A stretch of 64,000 bases of DNA from NCBI RefSeq assembly GCF_000186865.1, contig NW_008705571.1, positions 205,477 to 269,476 of the forward strand. The letters run 5' to 3'. The notes below the pieces were generated by a model. That model made no database searches. It was given only the letters and a program-made list of their open reading frames with translations, and had not been told where the DNA came from. Positions 33,418 to 42,683 of the stretch are shown one piece after another. Made by a program: the position numbers and the translations under genes. This DNA is from Aureococcus anophagefferens. Taxonomy: Eukaryota > Sar > Pelagophyceae > Pelagomonadales > Pelagomonadaceae. The stretch's first letter is position 1. Every line of letters begins with the position of its first letter.

Positions 33418-34992
33418 TCATTCCGCCGGCATGAGCGCGGCGTCGCGCTCGTCGTTGTCGGCGATCTCCGCGCGGAGGTCGACGTCGTGGTCGGGCACCG
33501 GTGGCCAGAGGTGGCCGTCCGGCGCCTCCGGGAGGACCGTCGCGAGGGGCATGGCGAGCGAGTAGGCCGCGCCGTGGGCGAGGGCGTCGTCGAAGGGCGC
33601 GGCGACGACGGCGAGGGGCAGCGCGTCGTGCTCGTCCGTGAGGGGCAGCGGCGCGGCGACGGAGATGGGCCGCGCGTCCGCGCGTTCGGCCGGCGGCGGC
33701 CCGGGCGGCGCGGCCTCCGCGGCGGCGGCGGCGGCGGCGTGGACGAGGGCCGCGGCGTTGACGACGGACGCGCGCTGGCTCGGGTCGACGGCGTCCTCGC
33801 GGAGCCACGGGTCGTTGAGGATCGCCGAGACGCGCTGCCCCGTGAAGGGGTTCGCGCGCGGCTCGGGCTCGCGCGTCTCGCGGCGCGCGGCCTCCGCGCG
33901 GGCCTCGTCCGCCTCGCGCGCGAGGCGCGCGCGGAGCTCGGCGGGCGTCGCGGCGGCCTCGTCGACGGCCGGGAGGCCCCCAACCTCGCGGGGCTCGTGC
34001 CCACCGAACGCGCGCTCGCGCGCCCAGACGGCGCCGACGCCGGCGATGGACGCGCCCTCGCCGCCGGCGCGCAGGCCGAGGCCCAGCAGGCCCCACTTCA
34101 TCTGGTCCTTGGGGCACTCCAACACCGCGTGGACGCGCGCGAGGGGCTTCCGCCCGAGGCGCGCGGCCTCGCGGCCGCCGTCGCCCGTCGCGCGGAACGT
34201 CCGCGTCCGCCGGCCGATGCCCCGGCGCGACCGCGCGGACGTCTCCACGGCGAAGCTCGCGAGGCGGTAGTCGGGCCGGGGCCGCGCCGACGTCCAGGTG
34301 CGCGAGGAGCCGCAGACCTCGAAGCCGCAGCGGACCGCGCGGACGTGCTCGCCCGGCTTGAGCGTCAGCGACCGCGAGAGCACGAAGCCGCAAAAGTCCT
34401 CGTCGGGGAAGCGCCGCTCGACCCGGCGCACGCGGAGCGCGCCGTCGCGCGCCTCGAGCACGTGCCACGTGAGCGTGAGCTGCTGGATCTGCGTCGGCGA
34501 CGCGAGCGCGGAGATCTTGGCCAAACGCACGGAGCTGAAGAGCGCGCCGCTCGCGCTGCAGCCCCGGCAGAGCGCCGCGAGCGGGAAGTCGTCGTCGGGC
34601 GACGTGAGGGCGTAGGGTAGGAGCGCTTCCAGGGGCCCGTCGTTGGCGAGGGCCGCCGCGCGCGCCGCGTGGATCTTCGCCCGGTCGCCGGGCGCGAAGC
34701 CGCAGCGCTCGAGCGTCGCGTCGGAGGTCGCGCCGAGCTCCTGGGGCCGGGCGCAGCCCTCGTCGCGGAGCCGGTTCACGCAGGCCTCGATCCAGTCCTC
34801 CGTCGCGCCCGTCGACCGCAGGACCGCGTGGAGCCACTCCTCGAGCGACGACATGAGCAGGAAGTTCCGCTCCGTCGGCGGCACGACGGCCGTCGGCTTC
34901 GTGAACGCGAGGTCCAGGCAGTGCTTCGCGGACTTTTTTTTCGTTTTGAAGTTGAAGGCCTTGGGCAGGCCGGCTAACGAGAGTCGCGGCAT
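33418..34992 (-). CDS. conserved-looking protein of unknown function with a SAM/helical N-terminal domain
   Basis: A 524-residue protein, starting at the ATG at 34992 (longer frames lack an upstream ATG and drop in GC). Residues about 45-115 are helical and resemble a sterile-alpha-motif fold: SSLEEWLHAVLRSTGATEDW, then LRDEGCARPQELGATSDATL and FAPGDRAKIHAARAAAL. A following beta-rich region (about 140-310; LTLTWHVLEARDGALRVRRV, FCGFVLSRSLTLKPGEHVRA) looks globular but is not a family I recognise. A motif NPFTGQRVSAILNDPWLRED occurs near 410, and the C-terminus is Ala/Pro-rich. The function is unknown. Confidence 0.7.
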   Translation of the reverse strand: MPRLSLAGLPKAFNFKTKKKSAKHCLDLAFTKPTAVVPPTERNFLLMSSLEEWLHAVLRSTGATEDWIEACVNRLRDEGCARPQELGATSDATLERCGFAPGDRAKIHAARAAALANDGPLEALLPYALTSPDDDFPLAALCRGCSASGALFSSVRLAKISALASPTQIQQLTLTWHVLEARDGALRVRRVERRFPDEDFCGFVLSRSLTLKPGEHVRAVRCGFEVCGSSRTWTSARPRPDYRLASFAVETSARSRRGIGRRTRTFRATGDGGREAARLGRKPLARVHAVLECPKDQMKWGLLGLGLRAGGEGASIAGVGAVWARERAFGGHEPREVGGLPAVDEAAATPAELRARLAREADEARAEAARRETREPEPRANPFTGQRVSAILNDPWLREDAVDPSQRASVVNAAALVHAAAAAAAEAAPPGPPPAERADARPISVAAPLPLTDEHDALPLAVVAAPFDDALAHGAAYSLAMPLATVLPEAPDGHLWPPVPDHDVDLRAEIADNDERDAALMPAE

Positions 34993-35289
34993 GGCGGGTC
35001 GTGTCACGCCTGTGAGAGCACCGAGCTTTTGGGCGACGAGATCGCTGGCGGACGGGCGTATGCTGCGACTTTTGGCAACAGTGCGGCTTCGACGGGTGCT
35101 CAGTCTGTCGGAGAGGCGAGACGACTTTACTGCAAGCACAGTGCCGTCGCGGTCGACCAGCAGAGCACCAGCCGACAACCTTCGGCAACTCTTCGAAGTG
35201 CGCTTCGCGCTACGGCAACACGACTGCTCTCCGGGCCCAGCCGGGGGGGTCCGTGCGCAGCGGCGCCGGCAACCTGACACAAAATCCCC

Positions 35290-37158
35290 TTACCCCTCCG
35301 CGCCGCCGTCGAGGCTCTCCAGCAGCGCGCCGAGCTCGTCCAGGTCGTCGTCGTCGTCGTCCGGCGCCGGCGCCGCCGCCTCCTCCGCCGCCCGCGGGTC
35401 CTCGAACATGGCCGCGCCCGGCTTCAGTTTCGCGAACGCCGCCGCGGCGCGCTCGAGGTCGCGCCGCAGGTCCCAGACCGGCGCGCCGCGGGCGACGACG
35501 GCCGCGTTCTCGACGGCATCGAGCACCGTCGCGCCGGCGTGGAGCGGCACGGCCAGCTCGAGGGCCCAGAGCTCCTCGCGGCCGCCGAGCGCGCGCGCGC
35601 GCGCCGACGCCCGCGCGAGCGCGTCGAACTGCGCGTCGGCGTCGCCGCCGTGCGTGGCGAGGTGGAGCGTCGTCAGGCTCGAGCGCTCGGGCGTCGCGTA
35701 GGTCGACGCGTCGAGGACGAAGCCCCGGACGGCGTTGTCGCCGCTCCGCGGCTCGAAGACGGCCGCCCAGCGCGAGTTCTCCGCGCCGCCGGTGCGCAGG
35801 GGCCCGTCGAGGACGGCGATGCGCCGCGTCGCCGCGCCCGCCGCCGCGTCGTGGGCGACGTAGTCGCCGCCGACGACGACGGCGCCGCAGCGGACGAGGT
35901 CGTGGCCGCCGCCGTCGCGCGCGAAGAGCGCGCCGACGACGCGGCGCGGCCCGCCGGCCGCCGAGGCCATAACGAGGCCCGCGGGCGCCGTGCGCAGCGC
36001 GTAGACGGCCCCGCGCACCGCCGCGGCGCGGCAGAAGGCCTGCGCGAGCTCCGCGGAGCCGTAGAGCGGCGCGAGGAGCGCCGTCGAGCCCTCGGGCGCG
36101 CGCGCGAGCGCCCGGAGGTGCGCGTAGAGGCTCGCGAGCCCCGCGCGGCGCGGCGCGCCGTCGTCGTCGACGAAGGCGAGGGCGTAGGCGACGACGCGCG
36201 CGAGGAGCGGCGAGAGCTCGTCTTTCGCCGCGAGCGACCGCACAAAGGGCGCGTCGAGGTCGTCGTCGTCGCCCGCGTCGTCCCCGTCGACGCGCTTGTT
36301 CTGGGGCCGCCGCAGGCCCCGGCTCGCCGTCAGGGCGCGCTCGTTGAGCGTCGCGGCGTCGCCGCCCGCGACCTCGCGCTCGCCCCAGTCCGCCGCGAAC
36401 TGGAGGAGCCGCATGAGCCGCCGCTTGTCGACAACACCCAAAGCCGTCGACGCGAAGACGTCGCGCTTCGAGCAGGGCACGGCCACGGGCGCCGCGCCGT
36501 CCGCGCCGAAGAAGAAGACGCGCTCGTGCGCGAGGAACTCGAGGTAGTGGCCCACGCCGGCCTTGACCAGCCCCTCGACGGCGTCGCCGGACGCGAAGAG
36601 CGCGCGCGCGTCCAGGTCCACGTTGAAGCGCTTCGCGCGCCTCGCCATCTCGCGCCGGGGCCGCGCCGCGGCCGTCGCGCACGCCGCGGACACGAGGCCG
36701 TCGACGACGGCGGCCGCGGCCGCGGCCGCGCCGTCGTCGGCGGCCGCGGCGACGGCGTCCGCCAGGGCCGCCGCGGCGACGCGCGCCGTCTCCGCGTCCA
36801 GGGCCTCCCAGTCCCGCGGCAGCGGCGTCGCCGATCGCGCCGCGGCGAAGGCGTCGCCGCGGCGCAGCGGCGCGACGGCGACGTCCGCGAGCCCCTCCGC
36901 CTCCAGCGCCGCGCGCGCGTCGGCGCCGAGCCAGGCCTGCGCCTCGTCGGTCGTGGGTTCGCGCGTCGTCTCTTTCGGCGTCGACGCCCAGGCCGCGCAG
37001 GCCTCGAGCGAGAAGCCGGCGCCGTCGCTGCCGTAGAACTCGTTGCGGTCCACGTGCAGCACGCTGTCGCCGCAGCGCGCGAGCGCCGCGGCGATCATGC
37101 TCTCGACCAGGCCCGTGCCGACGACGAGCGCGTCGACCGGGCTCGGGAGCGCGTCCAT
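35290..37158 (-). CDS. Rab escort protein / RabGDI superfamily
   Basis: A 622-residue protein. The N-terminal dinucleotide-fold signature VDALVVGTGLVESMIAAALA (about 8-27) and VLHVDRNEFYG are diagnostic of the GDI/REP superfamily. Further conserved segments include KRFNVDLDARALFASGDAVE, FLAHERVFFF, VDKRRLMRLLQFAADWG and LYGSAELAQAFCRAAAVRGA. Length and insertions favour the escort protein (REP), which presents Rab GTPases to geranylgeranyl transferase, over GDI itself (about 440 residues). An Asp-rich stretch near 300 and an acidic tail are disordered insertions. The ATG at 37158 places the nucleotide-fold motif correctly. Confidence 0.87.
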   Translation of the reverse strand: MDALPSPVDALVVGTGLVESMIAAALARCGDSVLHVDRNEFYGSDGAGFSLEACAAWASTPKETTREPTTDEAQAWLGADARAALEAEGLADVAVAPLRRGDAFAAARSATPLPRDWEALDAETARVAAAALADAVAAAADDGAAAAAAAVVDGLVSAACATAAARPRREMARRAKRFNVDLDARALFASGDAVEGLVKAGVGHYLEFLAHERVFFFGADGAAPVAVPCSKRDVFASTALGVVDKRRLMRLLQFAADWGEREVAGGDAATLNERALTASRGLRRPQNKRVDGDDAGDDDDLDAPFVRSLAAKDELSPLLARVVAYALAFVDDDGAPRRAGLASLYAHLRALARAPEGSTALLAPLYGSAELAQAFCRAAAVRGAVYALRTAPAGLVMASAAGGPRRVVGALFARDGGGHDLVRCGAVVVGGDYVAHDAAAGAATRRIAVLDGPLRTGGAENSRWAAVFEPRSGDNAVRGFVLDASTYATPERSSLTTLHLATHGGDADAQFDALARASARARALGGREELWALELAVPLHAGATVLDAVENAAVVARGAPVWDLRRDLERAAAAFAKLKPGAAMFEDPRAAEEAAAPAPDDDDDDLDELGALLESLDGGAEG

Positions 37159-37311
37159 CGCGTCTGCGACGCGATCGAGGTCGGCTTGCTCTGCGATCGA
37201 TGCAGATGATCGATGCTGTGGCTTTTTTGAGGTTTGGCGAGCAGGGCATTTCGACGTTGGTGCAGCTCGTCAATGAGCTGCATGCAAACACTTCCCGAAG
37301 ACGGCGCAACC

Positions 37312-37395
37312 AGAGGTGCGCATTCCACGCCTGCGCGCGCAGCACAAGACGCTGCCCCCCAGCGGAGAGGAGCGCATCCCAGGCCTGCGTGCGCA
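37312..37395. repeat. 30-bp imperfect direct repeat in the REP/ABC divergent intergenic region
   Basis: Copies at 37312-37341 (agaggtgcgcattccacgcc...) and 37366-37395 (agaggagcgcatcccaggcc...) share 26 of 30 positions, with a 54-bp period. They sit between the divergent starts of the Rab escort gene (37158) and the ABC transporter (37457), so they could be promoter elements. Confidence 0.7.
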
Positions 37396-37456
37396 ATAAA
37401 ACCAAAGCAAGCTCGAAGAGCATCGAACGCGTAGCCTCTCAAAGGCTGCCCGCACC

Positions 37457-40400
37457 ATGGTCGACCTCCGGGAGCTCGCGCCGGCGCTCGCGGCCTGCGT
37501 CGTCGCCCTGGTCTTCGCCGTCGCGGCGTTCACGACGTCCGGCGGCCGGCGGGGCAAGGGCTTCGCCGTCGACGACGGCGCCTTGTACACGGCGCTGCTC
37601 GACGACGACGAGGCCAAGGTCGCGGAGGACGACGGCGCGGCCGACGGCCCGTACGTCGTGCCGTCGCGGTCGCGGCTCGCCTGCCGGCAGGCGGCCTACT
37701 ACGTCGCCTGCGCCTGGAACGCCGTCGCCGGCGCCTGGTTCGCGCGCCGCGGAACGCTCGACGCGGCCGCCGCCGCGCCGCTCGTCGTCGCGCTCGCGTG
37801 GCTGCTCGTGAGCGCCAGGGCAGGAAATGGGTGATTCAACGTCGCTTCAACGTGAGTGTTCCGCGCGCGCGCGTTTCGGAAACAGCACCCACGCTTCGAG
37901 AGCGCTCCGAGAGATGATCGCTCGTCCAAAAATCAGCCGAAACGAGCGGAAAACGACCGAGATAGGAGCCTTTGAAGTTGGGAATTTCGCACCCTTTTCC
38001 TGCCCAGGTGAGCGCCGGCGACGCCGCGGCGACGCGGACCCTCTTCTTCGGCGCGGACCGGAAGACGCCGCTGCGCCGCGCGCCGCGCCGCGACGTCGGC
38101 GCCATGCTGCCCGTCGCCGCGACGGCCGCCGCGGCCGCGACCGTCGCGGGCGTCGCGGTCCGCGGCGGCCCCGGCGCCCTCGCGGCGGCCCTCGCGCCGC
38201 TCCTCCGCGGCGCCGCGCCGCACGGCACCCAGCGGGCCGCCCTGGACCTGCTGCTGGCCGTCGGGTCCGCGTCCATCGCCGCGGCGACCTGGTCCGCGCG
38301 CTTCTCGCGGCCGCGCGTCGCGCTCGCGAAACGTCCGCCGACGATCGAGGAGCGGGGCCTCAGTGTGCCCAACGTCGTGCTCCTGACCTGGCTCGAGCCC
38401 ATCCTGGCCGTGGGCTACCGGCGCCAGCTCCAGCTCGAGGACCTCGGCGAGGTGTCGCACTTCGACCGCGCGGGCGAGCAGTGGCGGCGCTTCCGGGCCA
38501 TCCTCGGGCCCTACGAGGCGCCGCAGCCGGCGGACGCGCCGCCGCGCTACCTCTACCGCAAGCTCTGGCGCCTCGTCGCGCCCCAGCTCGCCGCCTTCTC
38601 GCTCATGATTCTCGCCCAGGCCGCGCTCAACTATTTACGGATCTACGCGTTCAAGGAGTTTCTGCATTTGCTGACGACGGGCACGGCGGGCGCGGCCGAG
38701 GCGCTCTGGGCGTCGCTCCTCGCGCTCATCGCCGCGCCCCTGCTCATCTCGGCGCTGCGGTCCGCGAGCTCCGCGCTCCAGTTCCGCATCGCCCTGCGGT
38801 GCCGCGCGGCGCTCATCATGCTCATCTACCGCAAATCGCTCCGCGTGAGCCTCGGCGCGACGGGCTCGAGCGTCGGCGAGATCGCGAACCTCATGTCCGC
38901 CGACGTCGACTCCATCGTCTGGACCTGCGCCTACATCGACAGCCTCTGGATGCCCATCCTCCAGTCCGTCGTCTGCCTCGCGTTCATCTTCGCGCTCGTC
39001 GGCGCCGCGGGCGCGCTCGCCGCGGGCGTCATGGCCGTCGTGGCCATGGGCAACGCCGTGGGCTTCGGGATCATCTTCGGGTCCCAGCAGGCGCTGATGG
39101 AGGAGCGGAACAAGCGCCTGAACGCAATCACGGAGGCGCTGACGAACATCCGCATCATCAAGCAGTGCGGCATCGAGGCCGCGATCCACACGGCCGTGAC
39201 GAAGTTCCGCGCCGCGGAGCTCAAGCACCTCAAGAAGTTCCGCTACGGCATCACGATCCTCATCACCTTCATCACGTCCGGCCCGAAGATCGCGACGATC
39301 GGCACGTTCCTCATCTACGCGCTCGCGGAGGGCAACGCGATCACGCCGGCCGTGGGCTTCACCATGCTCGAGCTCCTCGGCGACCTCAGCGGGAGCTTCA
39401 TCGCCCTGCCCGCGTCCCTCGACGGCCTCACGCGCGCCGCGACGGCGCTCGCGAAGATCAACCGCTTCCTCGACGAGGACGAGGTCACGCGCGTGCCGCG
39501 CCTCGAGGCCGAGGCGCCGGCGCAGGCCTGGATGCCCCGGGGCGGCGTCGAGCTGCGGCGCGCGTCCTTCGCCTGGCGGACGTCGCCGGACAGCAAGTAC
39601 GGCCACAAGTTCAAGGAGCACACGGGCGCGTGCTGCGGCCTGATGAAGCCGAAGCCCGCGCCCGCGGCGCCCGCGGCGCCCGCGCCCGCGCCGCGCCAGC
39701 TCACGGACGTGGCCCTGTCCATCGCGCCGGGGTCCCTCGTCGTCGTCTACGGCGCGACGGGCTCGGGCAAGAGCAGCGTCCTCGCGGCGCTCCTCGGGGA
39801 GATCTCGCGCGCGGAGCCCGCCGAGGCGCGCGTCTTCGGGCCGGACCCGCTCTTCCCGCTCTGCGAGCCCCGGCTCCACGGCTCCGTCGCCTACGTCGCC
39901 CAGAAGGCCTGGTGCGACGCCGTCGTCCCGCGACGATCTTCGACGAAAAAAACCGTAGGTGCCAGCACGCGACGGTCCGGAGCAACATCTGCTTCGCGAA
40001 GCCGTACGACCGCGCGAAATACCGCCGCATCTGCCGCGCGTGCGCGCTGCCGCCCGACTTCAAGCTCCTCGAGCACGGCGACTTCACGAAGATCGGCAGC
40101 CGCGGCATCAACCTCAGCGGGGGGCAGCAGGCGCGGGTGAACCTGGCGCGCGCGTGCTACGACGACGCGGACGTCTACCTCCTCGACGACCCCCTGAGCG
40201 CCGTCGACGCGCACGTCGGCGAGCACCTCTTCCACCGGGCCGTCCTCGGCGTCCTCGGGACGAAGACGCGCATCCTCGCGACGCACCAGGTCGCGCTCAC
40301 CGTCGACCGCGCGGACTTTGTGGTCATCGTCGACGGCGGGGCGATCGTCGAGGCGGGGCCCGCGGGCGCGATGCGCGCGTCGCCGCGCGTCACGGCCCTC

Positions 40401-42671
40401 GCCGCGGCCAAGGGCGCCGCGGAGGAGCCGCCGGCCCGGGCCCTCGACGACGACGACGCCGACGACGGCGCGGAGTACGGCGCGGAGCCCGAGGACGAGA
40501 ACGCGGAGGCGCGCGACGAGGGCGCGGTCCGGCGTCGAGCGGCGGGCGCGTGCTTTCGCGCGAATTTCACCTGTGAAGCAATTCGACCCCGTCGCGCTTC
40601 GTAGGCACGGTCACGGCCAAAGCCTACGCCAAGTACGTGTCCGCCGTCAAGTCGCGGTCCATGCTCCTGGGGATCCTCGTCTTCCTCGTCGCGGCGTCGG
40701 CGTGCGACTCCATGCAGTCGCTCTTCATGGCCCAGTGGATCGACGACATGCAGGCGGGGCTCCCGGCCAACGGGCCGGGCATGTGGAAGTACGCGGCCGC
40801 GGGGCTGCTGGTCGTCGTGACCTTTGGCGTGTCGTTCCTGTTCCAGATGTTCGCGTCGCTGCGCGCGTCGAAGCACCTCCACTCGGAGGTGCTCGCGCGC
40901 GTGCTGGGGTCGACGGTGTCGTGGTTCGACACGACGCCCGTCGGGCGCATCCAGAACCGCTTCTCGGCCGACTTCCAGACCGTGGACCGGTCGCTCATGG
41001 GCTCCTTCTACGGCTTCGCGCGGTCGTGCCTCGGCCCGGTCCAGACGGTCTTCGCGTTCGCGGTGTCGACGCCGCAGCTCCTGCCCATCATGCCCCTCCT
41101 CTGCCTCGTGTCCCAGCGCATCGGCCTCGTCTACCTCCGGTCCGCCCGGGAGATGAAGCGCCTGGGCTCCATCCACCGGTCGCCGGTCTACGAGTACTTC
41201 ACGGAGTCGCTCCCTGTGTGGAATTCGACCACTGGTTTGGGTGGTCCTGACCAAACTTGAGAATTCTCTAGCTCGGTCAAATCGAAGTCGATTCGGCTGA
41301 TTTTTGGACGAATCGGTTGCTCTCGTCGAGTTTCCGAAGCACAGCCGAAGAGCTTGTGTCAAAACGGTCGAATACGTTCAGTTGAATTCGGGTTGAAGAT
41401 TTGAATTCCACACAGGTCGCTCCAGGGCCTCGAGACGATCCGCGCGTTCCGCGGCGGGGCGCACGCGGAGGCCCACATCGGCAACTTGGTGGACCGGTCG
41501 ACGCGCTGCCAGGCGGCCCAGCTCTTCGCGAGCCGCTGGCTCGGCGTGCGCCTCGAGATGTTCGGCGCCGCGGTCACGGGCGTCGTCGCCGTGTCGCTCG
41601 TGACGGCGCTCCGCGGCGACATCTCGCCCGCGCTCGCGGGCTTCGTCATGCAGTACTCGGGCATGCTCACGAGCGCCATCAGCGCCATCATCCAGACCTA
41701 CTCGCAGCTCGAGATCGCCATGAACTCCATGGAGCGCGTCACGGAGTACTGCGAGCTCGAGCAGGCGCCGCGCGGCGTCCCCGTCCCCTTTCTTCTTCCC
41801 GGCGCGCGGCGACCGCCCCGTTTCTCTCTAGGAGCCGCGCTTCGTCGTCGACGGCGTCGGCTGCGAGACGCTCCCCGACGCCGACCTCCCGGGCGACGGC
41901 TGGCCGAGCAAGGGCGCCGTCGAGGCGCGCGACGTCTTCGTGACGTACCCGAAGACGTCCGTCGCCGTGCTCAAGGGCCTGAGCTTCTCGCTGCCCGCGG
42001 GCACGAAGACGGGCGTCGTCGGGCGCACGGGCGCGGGCAAGTCGACGCTGACCCTGGCCCTCGTGCGCATGGTCCCGACGGGCGGCGGCGCGTTCCTCGT
42101 CGACGGCGTCGACGTCTCGCGCGCGCCCCTCGAGCGGCTCCGCGCGGGCATCACGGTCGTGCCCCAGGAGCCCGCGCTCTTCAAGGGCACGATCCGCAGC
42201 AACGTCGACCTCGCGGGCGAGCGGAGCGACGACGAGCTCCGCGGCGCGCTCCGGCGCGTCCAGCTCGCCGGCATGGACCTCGACCGCGCCGTCTCCGACT
42301 CGGGCGCGAACCTGTCCGTCGGCGAGCGCCAGCTCCTCTGCCTCGCGCGGGCCCTGCTCCGCGCGCGGGCGTTGCTCATCATGGACGAGGCGACGGCGAA
42401 CGTCGACTCCGTGTCCGACGCGAACATCCAGAAGGTCATCCGCGAGGAGCTCGCCGGCGTCTCCGTGCTCACGATCGCGCACCGGCTGAAGACCATCATC
42501 TTCTACGACCAGGTGCTGGTGTTGGACGGCGGCGCGAAGAAGGAGTTCGGCTCGCCCGCGGAGCTCATCGAGGCGGAGGACGGCCACTTCCGGTCGCTCT
42601 GCGCGGCGACGGGCGACCTCGACGCGCTCCGCGCCGAGGCCCAGGCGGCCGCGGCCGCGCGCGGCGCCTAA
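37457..42671 (+). CDS. ABCC-type full ABC transporter, six exons
   Basis: Proposed exons are 37457-37807, 38008-39921, 39966-40533, 40605-41205, 41416-41776 and 41832-42671. All are phase-consistent and give 1544 residues, a typical MRP-like TMD0/TMD1-NBD1-TMD2-NBD2. NBD1 has Walker A GATGSGKSSV (about 699-708), signature LSGGQQ (about 805) and Walker B VYLLDDPLS with Asp in place of the catalytic Glu, the usual degenerate ABCC site. NBD2 has GRTGAGKST (about 1329), LSVGERQ (about 1426) and LLIMDEATANVD. Start context is caccATGg. Two introns are introners; one is only 44 bp; the last (41777-41831) has a classic pyrimidine tract. The export substrate is not predictable. The third and fourth intron borders are the least certain. 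Confidence 0.88.
37808..38016 (+). mobile_element. introner forming intron 1 of the ABCC transporter
   Basis: The insertion 37817-38007 is flanked by the direct repeat gtgagcgcc (37808-37816 and 38008-38016). Its ends are inverted repeats: gggcaggaaatgggtg at 37818-37833 and cacccttttcctgccc at 37990-38005, with one mismatch in 16. Removing 37808-38007 (200 bp; donor GTGAGC from the target repeat, acceptor CCCAG from the element) restores a continuous frame, ...AWLL|VSAGD.... The internal sequence is shared with the element at 25.1 kb. Confidence 0.95.
41206..41423 (+). mobile_element. introner forming intron 4 of the ABCC transporter
   Basis: The insertion 41214-41415 (202 bp) is flanked by the 8-bp target duplication gtcgctcc (41206-41213 and 41416-41423). 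Terminal inverted repeats are ctgtgtggaattc and gaattccacacag. Excising 41206-41415 rebuilds the conserved ABC coupling-helix sequence YFTESLQGLETIRAF. It shares ctagctcggtc and ttcggctgatttttggacga with the reverse complement of the other two elements, so it is a diverged member of the same family in the other orientation. Confidence 0.95.
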
Positions 42672-42683
42672 TCACATGCTTTT

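Noticed and set aside
37827..40604. A continuous 925-codon frame through the ABC transporter
   Set aside because: Its first two thirds are an out-of-frame shadow; only the segment after about 39966 is genuine (exon 3).
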